Assembly (NCBI GenBank): GCA_012797505.1
Contig: JAAZOZ010000272.1
Location: 1-14,909, forward strand
Reading direction: 5' to 3'
Source: Smithella sp.
GTDB taxonomy: Bacteria; Desulfobacterota; Syntrophia; Syntrophales; Smithellaceae
DNA length: 14,909 bases
Under the pieces are notes generated by a model that saw only the letters and a program-made list of their open reading frames with translations, did not search any database and was not told the origin of the DNA. The translations under genes and the position numbers were made by a program. Below are positions 1 through 7,335 of this stretch, in pieces (the first letter of the stretch is position 1; each line of letters starts with the position of its first letter).

Positions 1-23
1 ATTCTGGATAGATATTTTCTCAT
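1..23 (-). CDS. pilQ: Start of probable PilQ secretin gene, cut by the window edge
   Basis: Only the first seven codons and part of an eighth are present. On the minus strand an ATG at 21-23 is followed by codons for MRKYLSR, a basic start typical of a signal peptide. A strong ribosome binding site (GAGGTAAG) lies a few bases upstream, overlapping the stop region of pilP. The product cannot be read from so few codons. The name rests on position: pilQ, the outer-membrane secretin through which the type IV pilus passes, is the usual gene after pilMNOP. Another pilus or unrelated secreted protein cannot be excluded. Confidence 0.5.
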
Positions 24-35
24 GATCTTACCTCA

Positions 36-599
36 TTATTGATTTTGACGCAGTTTCAAAACAACTCTTCTTGTTTTTTTTCCGTCCAATTCATCCACGA
101 TCACCCGATCCGCCAGGATGTCGGTTACTTTTCCGTTATGAAGCCCTATCCGCGTTCCGACAAAAAGAGGGTAAAACTTTTTGGCCGCGTCTTCGACAAT
201 GGCCATGCGGCGGATGTCATCTCCCATAATTCCCACGACATTGAAATTTTCCACTCCGGCCTTCTGCAGCGGGAAGATGGATGGGGTTGCAGCCGCTTTA
301 CCTTTTTTAGCCGCGACGATTTGCGCATCCACGAACGGCTTGAAAGGATCGGGTTTGCCTTGCGGCCGGTAGCTGTAAACGTTCGCCGGCATCTGGACGG
401 CCGGGATTGCGGAGGATGCGGGGGCGGCCTGAACGGTTTTCGGTTGAACGGAGGGCGCCGTTTGAACCGCTTGCGGCTTCGCGGGCGGCCGGGGCGCGGC
501 CGGCGCCTTTTCCTGATCCCCGCAAGCGCCCAACATCGTCGCCAGGAAGAGCCATACACCGAACCAAACGATCGCTTGTTTCTTATTTTTTCTTTTCAT
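36..599 (-). CDS. pilP: Type IV pilus assembly lipoprotein PilP
   Basis: This 187-residue protein begins with a basic segment and a hydrophobic stretch (about residues 9-22), ending in a lipobox LGAC with the acylated cysteine at 26. Gly27 follows the cysteine, so there is no inner-membrane-retention Asp at +2. Residues 30-75 are a Pro/Ala/Gln/Val-rich flexible linker. The motif DPFKPFVD (84-91) and the beta-rich C-terminal domain (about 115-187) are typical of PilP. In the family, PilP links the PilN-PilO inner-membrane dimer to the PilQ secretin. The start chosen is the ATG at 597-599, which overlaps the end of pilO by 17 bases. An in-frame TTG at 621-623 would add eight residues, but it is a weaker codon and would put a charged extension before the signal peptide. 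The next gene, probably pilQ, starts 12 bases after the stop. Confidence 0.9.
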   Translation of the reverse strand: MKRKNKKQAIVWFGVWLFLATMLGACGDQEKAPAAPRPPAKPQAVQTAPSVQPKTVQAAPASSAIPAVQMPANVYSYRPQGKPDPFKPFVDAQIVAAKKGKAAATPSIFPLQKAGVENFNVVGIMGDDIRRMAIVEDAAKKFYPLFVGTRIGLHNGKVTDILADRVIVDELDGKKTRRVVLKLRQNQ

Positions 600-1341
600 T
601 GGCCTGCTCTTTTTTATCCACAAACATATAGGTTTTCACGATGCAGGATGCGGTTATCGAATATTTTTTTCCCTTGCCCTCTTTTCGGTCTCCCATGGAA
701 ACATCGGAAATATTGACGATCCGGGGCAGCCTGGCCAGTTTGTCAAAAAAGAAAACAATGTTCTGGTATCCGCCCGTCACGGTCACCTTCATCGGAATTT
801 CCTCGTAGAAAGGCTCCGATGCCGGCGCTTTGGCCGGCGGCGCTTTTTTCGCATCGCCCGGCGGCTTGCCGGCCGCTTTCTCAGCCTCGGCCTTCTTTTC
901 CTGCTCCTCCTGCCGCTTGTCGGAGGGCTTCAGTTTGCCCGAGAGTTTTTCGGCCTTTTCCAGGGTTTGCGGCACGGAGGGGAGCGGTTCAAACAGGACG
1001 AATTCCACGCCCGCTTCCCGGCCCGCCGTGGCAACGGAATAGAAGAGGCCGGGAATTTCCTTCCGGGAAGGAAGCTTCTGCAGGGCGGCCTGATAATTTT
1101 CTTTCAGCGTCGCAACCTGCGCTTTGACCTTGTTCATCTGGCGCGCAATGTTTTCTTTCTGCTGAATCTGCGTCTGAAGCTCCTCCAACTCCTTGCTCAT
1201 CTGCGATCTTTTGGTCAGTGTGTCGGACAAAAAATAGAAGTAGTACAGGTAGCCGATCAGAAAAATGACCACGACGACGATCAGGGCCTTGACCTGCGGA
1301 GATAATTTCTTCAGTTCGTCTAAGTTGAATTCCATCGCCAT
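583..1341 (-). CDS. pilO: Type IV pilus inner-membrane protein PilO
   Basis: This 252-residue bitopic protein has a short cytoplasmic N terminus, one transmembrane helix (about residues 18-38) and a periplasmic coiled coil (about 42-90) containing regular Glu/Lys/Leu/Gln heptads. A ferredoxin-like C-terminal domain follows. The segments FEPLP (117-121) and LPRIVNI (205-211) match the PilO family pattern. PilO pairs with PilN in the inner membrane and contacts PilP. Residues about 125-176 are a low-complexity Lys/Glu/Ala/Pro insertion placed in a loop of the C-terminal domain, which makes this copy longer than the usual roughly 200 residues. The start at 1339-1341 has a GGGG ribosome binding site at good spacing; a second ATG two codons later is farther from it. 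Three bases separate it from the pilN stop. Confidence 0.92.
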   Translation of the reverse strand: MAMEFNLDELKKLSPQVKALIVVVVIFLIGYLYYFYFLSDTLTKRSQMSKELEELQTQIQQKENIARQMNKVKAQVATLKENYQAALQKLPSRKEIPGLFYSVATAGREAGVEFVLFEPLPSVPQTLEKAEKLSGKLKPSDKRQEEQEKKAEAEKAAGKPPGDAKKAPPAKAPASEPFYEEIPMKVTVTGGYQNIVFFFDKLARLPRIVNISDVSMGDRKEGKGKKYSITASCIVKTYMFVDKKEQANEKKK

Positions 1342-1344
1342 AGC

Positions 1345-1893
1345 TTAAAACCCCTTTTTCAACTTGCAGGAAAAAATGAACTGCTGCAGGGTCGTTTCGG
1401 CAATCTCCACTTTTTTGGACGAAACCAGATCCACCGACTGGATCGCGGGGAAATTTTCAATCGTTTTCATGAAACCGGCAACCGCGATGTTGTCGCGACC
1501 GACGCCTTCCAGAGTCAGGCTTTCATCGCTTTGTCCGATCTTGGTCAGCCAGACGCTTTTTTGCGGAACCAGCATGGCCAGGTCGTCAAACATTTTGACC
1601 GGGTAAACGCGGTTTTCTTCCAGGGTGCCAATCACGCCGAGCTTCAGCTCGAATTCCGCAATTTGGCTCTTATACTTGTCCAGGTCGCCCACTTTGGCCT
1701 CCAGCGCCTTGAGCTTGTCCCTGGACTCGGTGAGCTTCGTTTCCAGACGGCCGACCTGAACGGTCATATAGACGTAAACGCCGGCCAGACAAAGGATAAA
1801 AAGAAGAAAGGCCCCGGCCATGACGGCGATCTGCCGGGCCAGATTCTCTTTCTTTTCTTTTTCATGGTAGGGGATAAGATTGATTTTAATCAT
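1345..1893 (-). CDS. pilN: Type IV pilus inner-membrane protein PilN
   Basis: This 182-residue protein opens with the motif INLIPY (4-9), the conserved cytoplasmic segment by which PilN inserts into a groove of PilM. One transmembrane helix follows (about residues 23-44), then a periplasmic coiled coil (about 46-90). The C-terminal domain has the Fimbrial assembly (PilN) pattern, including VWLTKIGQ (about 114-121) and a GVGRDNIAVAGFM-like segment. It forms the inner-membrane dimer with PilO and passes the PilM-PilN signal between the cytoplasm and the PilP-PilQ periplasmic part. Its ATG overlaps the TGA of pilM by four bases (ATGA), a classic translational coupling. pilO follows after three bases. 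Confidence 0.94.
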   Translation of the reverse strand: MIKINLIPYHEKEKKENLARQIAVMAGAFLLFILCLAGVYVYMTVQVGRLETKLTESRDKLKALEAKVGDLDKYKSQIAEFELKLGVIGTLEENRVYPVKMFDDLAMLVPQKSVWLTKIGQSDESLTLEGVGRDNIAVAGFMKTIENFPAIQSVDLVSSKKVEIAETTLQQFIFSCKLKKGF

Positions 1894-2963
1894 TTGTCAC
1901 CTATTTTCCTTAAACCCAACCCGATGGCCACAGCGCCGATAGTTTTGATGCCGTCCAGTTCTGCTTCGCCAATGTTCTTTTTGTTGTGCCCGATTTTGGC
2001 AAGCGGATTGATCAACTGCGTGCCGATGTTCAACCGCTGCGACAAAAGGTCGCTCAATCCGGCAATTCTCGAGGATCCGCCGGACAGAAAGACATGCTTG
2101 ATTTCTTCTCCGCCGAACGTAGAGCGGAAATAATCGACGGACCTTTCGATCTCCGAGCAGATGGGCTCGGCTGCGTCCAGAATGGCGTTTTCGAGGCCCG
2201 GAATTTCCTGTGCGCCGGCCGTCCCTTCCACCTTCATGCGCTCCGCTTCCTCCGCCGTCACCTGAAACCTTTCCTGCAGCGCCTCGGTGACGGCGTTTCC
2301 GGCCATCGTAAAATCTCTCGTGAAGACGGACATACCGCCCCTGATCACGTTGATATTCGTCAGGCTCGCGCCGATGTTGACGATGACGACAATCTCATTT
2401 TCTTCAAAGTCATAGTTCGCCTCGTACATGGTTTCCAGCGCGAAGGAATCCACATCCATGATCATGACCTGCAGGCCTGCCGCGGCAAATGCATCCAGGT
2501 AGCCGTTGACATCCGTCTTTTTGGCGGCCACAATGATCACTTCCATCTGATTGGGATTGAATTCATTGTCTCCCAGAATCTGGAAGTCATAATTCACGTC
2601 ATCCATGTTGTCGAAGGGAAGATATTTGCCGGCTTCATCGTGGATCAACTCGCGCAGCTCCGCTTCCTCCATCTGGGCCAGCGTCACTTTTTTGATGATG
2701 ACGGAATTGCCGGACAGGGAAGTGACAATGCCTTTTCCCTTGCAGCCGGAATTCCGGAACAGCTCCTTGATCACGCCGGCCAGCGCGTCGGGATCATGCA
2801 AAACGCCTTCCACAATGACCCCGGGCGGCACGGGAATCTGAAGAAACCGGTTAAGGGTCATGCCCTGAGAGGTGCTGACAATCTCGGCAAGCTTCATGGA
2901 GGTCGAGCCGATATCCAGGCCGACAAGGCTTTTGGTTTGCGAAAACAGGTTTTTAAAATCCAT
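1890..2963 (-). CDS. pilM: Type IV pilus assembly ATPase-fold protein PilM
   Basis: This 357-residue protein has the actin/FtsA-like ASKHA fold. The phosphate-1 loop is LVGLDIGSTSMKL (13-25), the phosphate-2 loop is near VIVNIGASLTNI (193-204), and the adenosine segment is VFLSGGSSRIAGL (291-303). The length and motifs match PilM. PilM is the cytoplasmic ring component that binds the N-terminal tail of PilN and connects the pilus alignment complex to the motor ATPases. The ATG at 2961-2963 gives a normal family N terminus. The ribosome binding site is poor, with no clear GGAGG upstream. It lies 33 bases after the stop of the ftsB-like gene and overlaps pilN by four bases, so it heads the pilMNOPQ set. 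Confidence 0.95.
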   Translation of the reverse strand: MDFKNLFSQTKSLVGLDIGSTSMKLAEIVSTSQGMTLNRFLQIPVPPGVIVEGVLHDPDALAGVIKELFRNSGCKGKGIVTSLSGNSVIIKKVTLAQMEEAELRELIHDEAGKYLPFDNMDDVNYDFQILGDNEFNPNQMEVIIVAAKKTDVNGYLDAFAAAGLQVMIMDVDSFALETMYEANYDFEENEIVVIVNIGASLTNINVIRGGMSVFTRDFTMAGNAVTEALQERFQVTAEEAERMKVEGTAGAQEIPGLENAILDAAEPICSEIERSVDYFRSTFGGEEIKHVFLSGGSSRIAGLSDLLSQRLNIGTQLINPLAKIGHNKKNIGEAELDGIKTIGAVAIGLGLRKIGDK

Positions 2964-2996
2964 TCCAGCACCGTTATGTTGTGTGACGGCTTGGGA

Positions 2997-3263
2997 TTAC
3001 TGAGTCCACCGGTAAACCACATCTCCGGGTTTGACCATGCCCAGTTCGTTGCGCGCGATCGATTCGATATAGGCCGGATCGCTTCGCAGCAAAAGAATTT
3101 TTCCCGCCAGTTCTTTATTTTGTGCAATCAGCGCATTGTTTTCCGCTTTCAGTTGAGACAGTCTTTTGGCGATGAAATAGTTATCGACAACTCCCCGATT
3201 GCCGAAGGCGATCAAAAGCATCATGAAAAAAACAAAGGCGACTAAATATCTCCCGATTTTCAT
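2997..3263 (-). CDS. ftsB: FtsB/DivIC-family septum formation initiator
   Basis: This small protein of 88 residues has one transmembrane helix (about residues 4-20), then a coiled coil (about 30-60) rich in Leu, Lys, Glu and Asn. The C-terminal segment DPAYIESIARNELGMVKPGD (62-81) is the signature end of the FtsB/DivIC family. Family members are bitopic divisome proteins that pair with FtsL and FtsQ to activate septal peptidoglycan synthesis. The ATG at 3261-3263 is preceded by GGGAG at about nine bases. In many proteobacteria ftsB follows eno; here it sits directly before pilM, which is discussed as a finding. A pilus-dedicated paralogue is possible but nothing in the sequence requires it. 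Confidence 0.85.
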   Translation of the reverse strand: MKIGRYLVAFVFFMMLLIAFGNRGVVDNYFIAKRLSQLKAENNALIAQNKELAGKILLLRSDPAYIESIARNELGMVKPGDVVYRWTQ

Positions 3264-3317
3264 GGATCAACACTCCCGGTTCAATATCCGTATTCCAATG
3301 CCTTTCCCTGTGGCTTA

Positions 3318-3346
3318 AAAAAACTACAATCAGCATAAAAAGTCAA
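3318..3346 (-). promoter_or_regulatory. Candidate promoter for ftsB-pilMNOPQ
   Basis: In the 137-bp gap between the DUF39 gene and ftsB, the minus strand carries a good -35-like TTGACT (3341-3346). The -10 is poor: a T run lies 17 bases downstream (3318-3323), while a TAGTTT match (3321-3326) is only 14 bases away. The gap is AT-rich compared with its surroundings, which fits a promoter region. I see no strong terminator for the upstream gene in it; only a short ATCC/GGAT hairpin near the DUF39 stop. Confidence 0.35.
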
Positions 3347-3400
3347 GCAAAGATATTTCATAAGCATTAAATTTATTGCTCTATTTATCCTTCCGTCGGA

Positions 3401-4579
3401 TCATGGAAAAGGAATGGAGGGCAGATTCTGCTGCGGCTCTCCCAGCAGAAATTTTCCGGCTTCGATCCAGCCCTTCAGAAGTTCGGCAATCTGATGGGCC
3501 TTGTAGTAACTGGACAGAGGCGCGGCAATGACTTTTTTATCGTTGATGATCACGGTTCCGCTGCGCAGGTCCCGATAGTTGACTTCCGCCACGGGCCTGG
3601 GATTGCCCTTGGGATAATCCATGCTGTAGTCATACACCTGGGCATAAATATCCTCATCTTTCACCGCGGTATAGCGCGCCATTTCTTCATCGAGGATGGG
3701 AATGGGAATGCCGATGCCGACAAACAAAGAAACGCCGTAACCCAGAATGCTGGCGCCGGTCAGCCACTCGGGACTCATCTCCTTCAGGTTGCCGATCACC
3801 GCCAGGGTGCCCGCGCCTTCCTTCGGCACGCCGTTGGCGGACCTGGCCGCATGGGGGTTGTGCTGCGTTCCCGGCCAGGCGACAAATCCCTGCGCACCGC
3901 CCAGGAAAATCCGCGTGCCGATGCCGATGGTCCGGTAATAGGGATCGTTGAACAAAGGGCTGAGCTGGCCGGATGTCGAATAGGAAACGTTGGCCATGCG
4001 CGGACGCAGCATGCCCATGTACGTGTAAATCGTCGTGTCGGAAAGATTCACGGCGCAATTATAGTTCTGATAGGCGTTGCGCGGATTGAACAGAAAGGCG
4101 TCGCGCAAATCGTTGATGGTGATGTTTTTTTCAAATTTGCGCGACGGATAGCAATCCGTCCCGTACCCCTCGGCCCGCAATTTGACGACGTTGCCTGCCG
4201 TCAGATCTTCAATCACGTGGCCGCCGCCGTAGTTGAACTCGCCGGGATAAACGCTGTTGAGCGGATCCCCCTCGACGACTTCCGTCGCGCCGATATAGCA
4301 ATCGACCGCCGCAACGCCGCCGTAAGCCGGCACGTCGTTGAGCCAGACGCGGGAGGCCCGGATGCGCGGAGCGGTGTGCCCGAAATTCAGAAAGGCGCCG
4401 GAGGAGCACATCGCGCCGAAGGTTCCGGTGGTCACCACGTCCACGCGGCGCGCCGCCTCGACATCGCCGTGGCGTTCCACCACGTCAATCATTTCTTCGG
4501 CGGTGACAACAACGGCCCGTCCCTTTTTGATCTTCTCGTTGATTTCCTGAAAGGTTTTTTTAACTTTGAATTTTTTCAT
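3401..4579 (-). CDS. Homocysteine biosynthesis protein, DUF39/COG1900 family, without CBS domains
   Basis: This 392-residue protein matches the DUF39 (HcyBio) family by its segments GAMCSSGAFLNFGHTAPRIR (55-74), YGGGHVIEDL (117-126) and FLGGAQGFVAWPGTQHNP. Family members in methanogens take part in a pathway that makes homocysteine from aspartate semialdehyde and sulfide, with conserved cysteines thought to carry a persulfide. Likely counterparts here are Cys58 and Cys143; Cys94 is a further candidate. The archaeal version usually carries C-terminal CBS domains and works with a NIL/ferredoxin partner. This protein ends after the catalytic core, and no partner is encoded in the window. The start at 4577-4579 gives a sensible N terminus but has only a weak ribosome binding site. 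It lies 76 bases after dut. The function is inferred from family membership. Confidence 0.8.
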   Translation of the reverse strand: MKKFKVKKTFQEINEKIKKGRAVVVTAEEMIDVVERHGDVEAARRVDVVTTGTFGAMCSSGAFLNFGHTAPRIRASRVWLNDVPAYGGVAAVDCYIGATEVVEGDPLNSVYPGEFNYGGGHVIEDLTAGNVVKLRAEGYGTDCYPSRKFEKNITINDLRDAFLFNPRNAYQNYNCAVNLSDTTIYTYMGMLRPRMANVSYSTSGQLSPLFNDPYYRTIGIGTRIFLGGAQGFVAWPGTQHNPHAARSANGVPKEGAGTLAVIGNLKEMSPEWLTGASILGYGVSLFVGIGIPIPILDEEMARYTAVKDEDIYAQVYDYSMDYPKGNPRPVAEVNYRDLRSGTVIINDKKVIAAPLSSYYKAHQIAELLKGWIEAGKFLLGEPQQNLPSIPFP

Positions 4580-4655
4580 GCGCCCGTCTTGTTCATCTCG
4601 ATTTTACCGCTTTCATACCACTGTTTGACGATAAATGCAAAATGCCGGCCGCTGC

Positions 4656-5099
4656 TCAGGTATGTCCAAAACCGCCTTCGCCTCTTGGCGTCTCATCCAG
4701 TTGGGGGGCTTCAACCCACTGCACCCGGCAAATTTTCTGGACGACCATTTGCGCCAGACGCGCGCCCCTTTTCACCACGAAGGGCGCATCTCCATGATTG
4801 ATGACAATCAGGGCGATTTCGCCGCGGTAGTCCGCGTCGATGGTTCCCGGGGAATTCAAAAGCGTAAGGCCCTGATGAAGCGCCAGGCCGCTGCGCGGCC
4901 GTATCTGCGCCTCATAGCCTTCCGGCAGGGAAATGACGATGCCGGTCGGTATTTTTTTGCGCGCGCCGGGCAAAATCGTTTCCTCCGCGGCGACGGCCGC
5001 GAAGAGATCCATTCCCGCCGCCAGACGGGTCATGTATTCCGGCAGGGGAAGATCCTCGTTGCCGGCAATTTTCCGAATCTGAACGTTGATGGTTTCCAT
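4656..5099 (-). CDS. dut: Deoxyuridine 5'-triphosphate nucleotidohydrolase (dUTPase)
   Basis: This 147-residue trimeric-type dUTPase hydrolyses dUTP to dUMP and pyrophosphate, keeping uracil out of DNA and feeding thymidylate synthesis. All five motifs are present in order: AAGMDLFA (27-34), PRSGLAL (68-74), GTIDADYRGEI (85-95, with the catalytic Asp), RGARLAQMVV (111-120) and the P-loop-like RGEGGFGHT (139-147). The protein stops directly after motif 5, with His where Ser is common. The ATG at 5097-5099 is chosen because the upstream in-frame TTG (5133-5135) lies in the loop of a strong hairpin and adds residues atypical of the family. The ribosome binding site is weak. In other bacteria dut often follows pnp with an M16 peptidase gene between; here that peptidase is absent. 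Confidence 0.95.
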   Translation of the reverse strand: METINVQIRKIAGNEDLPLPEYMTRLAAGMDLFAAVAAEETILPGARKKIPTGIVISLPEGYEAQIRPRSGLALHQGLTLLNSPGTIDADYRGEIALIVINHGDAPFVVKRGARLAQMVVQKICRVQWVEAPQLDETPRGEGGFGHT

Positions 5100-5115
5100 G
5101 AAAGAATAAGAATTG

Positions 5116-5148
5116 CATTCCGCGCCGGCGGACAACCGGCGCGGAATG
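5116..5148 (-). other. Perfect 13-bp stem-loop between pnp and dut
   Basis: The arms CATTCCGCGCCGG (5116-5128) and CCGGCGCGGAATG (5136-5148) are exact inverted complements around a 7-base loop. The element starts 22 bases after the pnp stop and ends 17 bases before the dut ATG. On the transcribed strand the 3' flank is only T-rich (CAATTCTTATTC), with no continuous U run. It could act as a weak terminator or as an mRNA 3'-end stabiliser and processing site. The repeat may also be a dispersed palindromic element, which needs genome-wide copies to judge. Confidence 0.7.
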
Positions 5149-5170
5149 ACGTTTCGGAACCGATGGACCG

Positions 5171-7291
5171 CTATTTGACTTCCGCGCCCAGCGCTTCTTT
5201 GCGGCTGAGGCGAATCTTTCCCGACTTATCGACCTCCAGGACCTTGACCATCACTTCGTCACCCTCCTGCAGAACGTCCGTCACCTTGGCGATTCTTTCC
5301 TTGGCGATCTGTGAAATATGCAGCAGGCCTTCCGTGCCGGGCAGAATTTCGACAAACGCGCCGAAATCGACGATCTTTTTGACGGTGCCGCGGTAAATCT
5401 TTCCGACTTCCGCTTCTTCGGTGAGCCATTTGACCATCGCCACGGCGCGGGCCGCCGCTTCCGCGTCGGCGGACGCAATGGTCACGGTCCCGTCGTCTTC
5501 CACATCGATGGTGACGCCGGTTTCGCTGATGATCTGGCGAATATTCTTTCCACCGGAGCCGATCACCGTGCGGACCTGGTCTTCCTTCACTTTCACGGTG
5601 GTGATGCGCGGTGCATAAAGAGAAATATCCGAACGAGGCGCGGACAGCGTTTCACGGATTTTTCCGATGATGTGCAGGCGGCCTTCCCGGGCCTGCGCCA
5701 GCGCTTTGCGCAGGATGTCCTCCGTCAGACCGTCGATCTTGATGTCCATCTGCATGGCGGTAACGCCCTTTTCCGTGCCGCAAACCTTGAAATCCATATC
5801 GCCCGCGTGGTCTTCATCACCAAGAATATCGGAGAGGATGACCACATCTTCACCTTCCTTGAGCAGTCCCATGGCAATGCCGGCGACAATATCTTTGACG
5901 GGCACGCCGCCGTCCATCAGGCACAGAATACCGCCGCAGACGGTCGCCATCGAGGACGACCCGTTGGAAGAGAGAATCTCGGAAACAATCCGGATTGTGT
6001 AGGGAAACTGCTCCGGCGGCGGAAGCACGGGAATCAGCGCCTTGCGCGCCAGCGCGCCGTGGCCGATTTCTCTGCGGCCGGGAGACCGAAGCGATTTGGC
6101 TTCGCCCACGCTGTAGGGCGGAAAATTGTAATGCAGCAGGAAAGAACGAAGTTCTTCGCCGCTGACATAGTCCATGCGCTGTTCATCCGAGGAGGTTCCC
6201 AGCGTCAGCGCCGCCAGCGCCTGCGTTTCACCGCGGTTGAACAAAGCCGACCCGTGGGCGCGCGGGAGCACGCCGACTTCCGAATGGATGGGACGGATGT
6301 CGGTCGAAGACCGTCCGTCGATTCTCCTCTTCTCCTGAATGATCATGTCCCGCAAAATACGGGATTCCAGGTGTTCAATGATCGCCGCGACTTTTTTGCA
6401 GAGCGCCGCGTCATCGCCGCCGATTTTTTTAACCACGGCGCTCCGGACGTCGCCCAGCTTGCCGTACCGCTCCAGTTTCCGCGGCATCGAGTAGCCTTCT
6501 TGGAGGCCCGGCAGCGCCTCCTCGCGCACCCGGGCGATCAGTTCTTCATCCGGCGCGGCTTCTTCCACGCTGCGTTTGGCTTTGCCGACCGCCTGTCGCA
6601 CCCGGTCCTGCAGATCGATCACCGGCCGAACGGCTTCCAGACCGAATTTGATGGCATCGACGATAATGTCTTCCGGCACTTCCCTGGCTTCGCCTTCCAT
6701 CATTACCAGTTCGACGTCATAGGCGCGACCCGACCGGCTCGGCGTAACCTTGCGCCCCACCAGAAAAAGGTTCATTTCGCTTTCCTGCATTTTTTCCGGC
6801 GACGCGTTCGCGACCAGCTCGCCTCCAATCCGGCCGACCCGCACGCCGGCAATCGGCCCCTTGAAGGGGATGTCCGATATTTCGAGCGCGGCGGATGCGC
6901 CGATCATGGCCGCCACATCCGCGTCGTTTTCCTTGTCCACGGACAGCACGGTGGCCACCAGCTGGGTTTCCGAATAATACCCCTTGGGGAACAGGGGGCG
7001 AATCGCCCGGTCAATAATGCGCGATGTCAGGATTTCGCGCTCGTTGGGGCGCCCCTCCCTCTTGAAAAAGCCGCCGGGAATTTTGCCCGCGGCAAACGTC
7101 ATTTCCTGATAATCCACCGTCAGCGGAAGAAAATCCACGCCCTCCCTGACGCTTTTCAACGATACCGCCGTCACCAGCACCACGGTGTCCCCGTAATACA
7201 CCAGCGCGGAACCGTCCGCCTGCGCGGCCACGTAATTGGTCTTTAGTATAAAATTACGCCCCGCAAAATCCGTACTGAAATTGTCACTCAT
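5171..7291 (-). CDS. pnp: Polyribonucleotide nucleotidyltransferase (PNPase)
   Basis: This 706-residue enzyme phosphorolytically degrades RNA 3' to 5' and is a degradosome component in many bacteria. The order is: RNase PH-like domain 1 (about 10-145, with FFKREGRPNEREILTSR at 75-91), an alpha-helical linker (about 240-320), RNase PH-like domain 2 (about 325-545), a KH domain with GSGG at 578-581, and an S1 domain (about 630-697). Asp492 and Asp498 in GDEDHAGDMDF correspond to the metal/catalytic aspartates of domain 2. The length is normal for the family, and no residues look lost. The ATG at 7289-7291 is preceded by GGAGG at seven bases. It follows rpsO as in enterobacteria, with a long structured leader between the two (7336-7424). 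Confidence 0.98.
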   Translation of the reverse strand: MSDNFSTDFAGRNFILKTNYVAAQADGSALVYYGDTVVLVTAVSLKSVREGVDFLPLTVDYQEMTFAAGKIPGGFFKREGRPNEREILTSRIIDRAIRPLFPKGYYSETQLVATVLSVDKENDADVAAMIGASAALEISDIPFKGPIAGVRVGRIGGELVANASPEKMQESEMNLFLVGRKVTPSRSGRAYDVELVMMEGEAREVPEDIIVDAIKFGLEAVRPVIDLQDRVRQAVGKAKRSVEEAAPDEELIARVREEALPGLQEGYSMPRKLERYGKLGDVRSAVVKKIGGDDAALCKKVAAIIEHLESRILRDMIIQEKRRIDGRSSTDIRPIHSEVGVLPRAHGSALFNRGETQALAALTLGTSSDEQRMDYVSGEELRSFLLHYNFPPYSVGEAKSLRSPGRREIGHGALARKALIPVLPPPEQFPYTIRIVSEILSSNGSSSMATVCGGILCLMDGGVPVKDIVAGIAMGLLKEGEDVVILSDILGDEDHAGDMDFKVCGTEKGVTAMQMDIKIDGLTEDILRKALAQAREGRLHIIGKIRETLSAPRSDISLYAPRITTVKVKEDQVRTVIGSGGKNIRQIISETGVTIDVEDDGTVTIASADAEAAARAVAMVKWLTEEAEVGKIYRGTVKKIVDFGAFVEILPGTEGLLHISQIAKERIAKVTDVLQEGDEVMVKVLEVDKSGKIRLSRKEALGAEVK

Positions 7292-7335
7292 TCACTTTCC
7301 TCCGCCTTCCTTGGGTTTGTCGTCCGGAACAGGAA

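Noticed and set aside
4580..4690. Minus-strand open frame between dut and the DUF39 gene whose TGA overlaps the next ATG (ATGA)
   Set aside because: The frame is about 38 codons, its only ATG leaves six residues, there is no ribosome binding site, and most of it overlaps the end of dut. Chance is the simplest explanation.
5318..7246. Very long open frame (642 codons) on the plus strand opposite pnp, with similar long frames opposite infB, nrnA/truB and DUF39
   Set aside because: They lie exactly antisense to well-recognised conserved genes and encode His/Arg/Asp-rich sequence without domain patterns. This is what third-position GC bias produces on the opposite strand.
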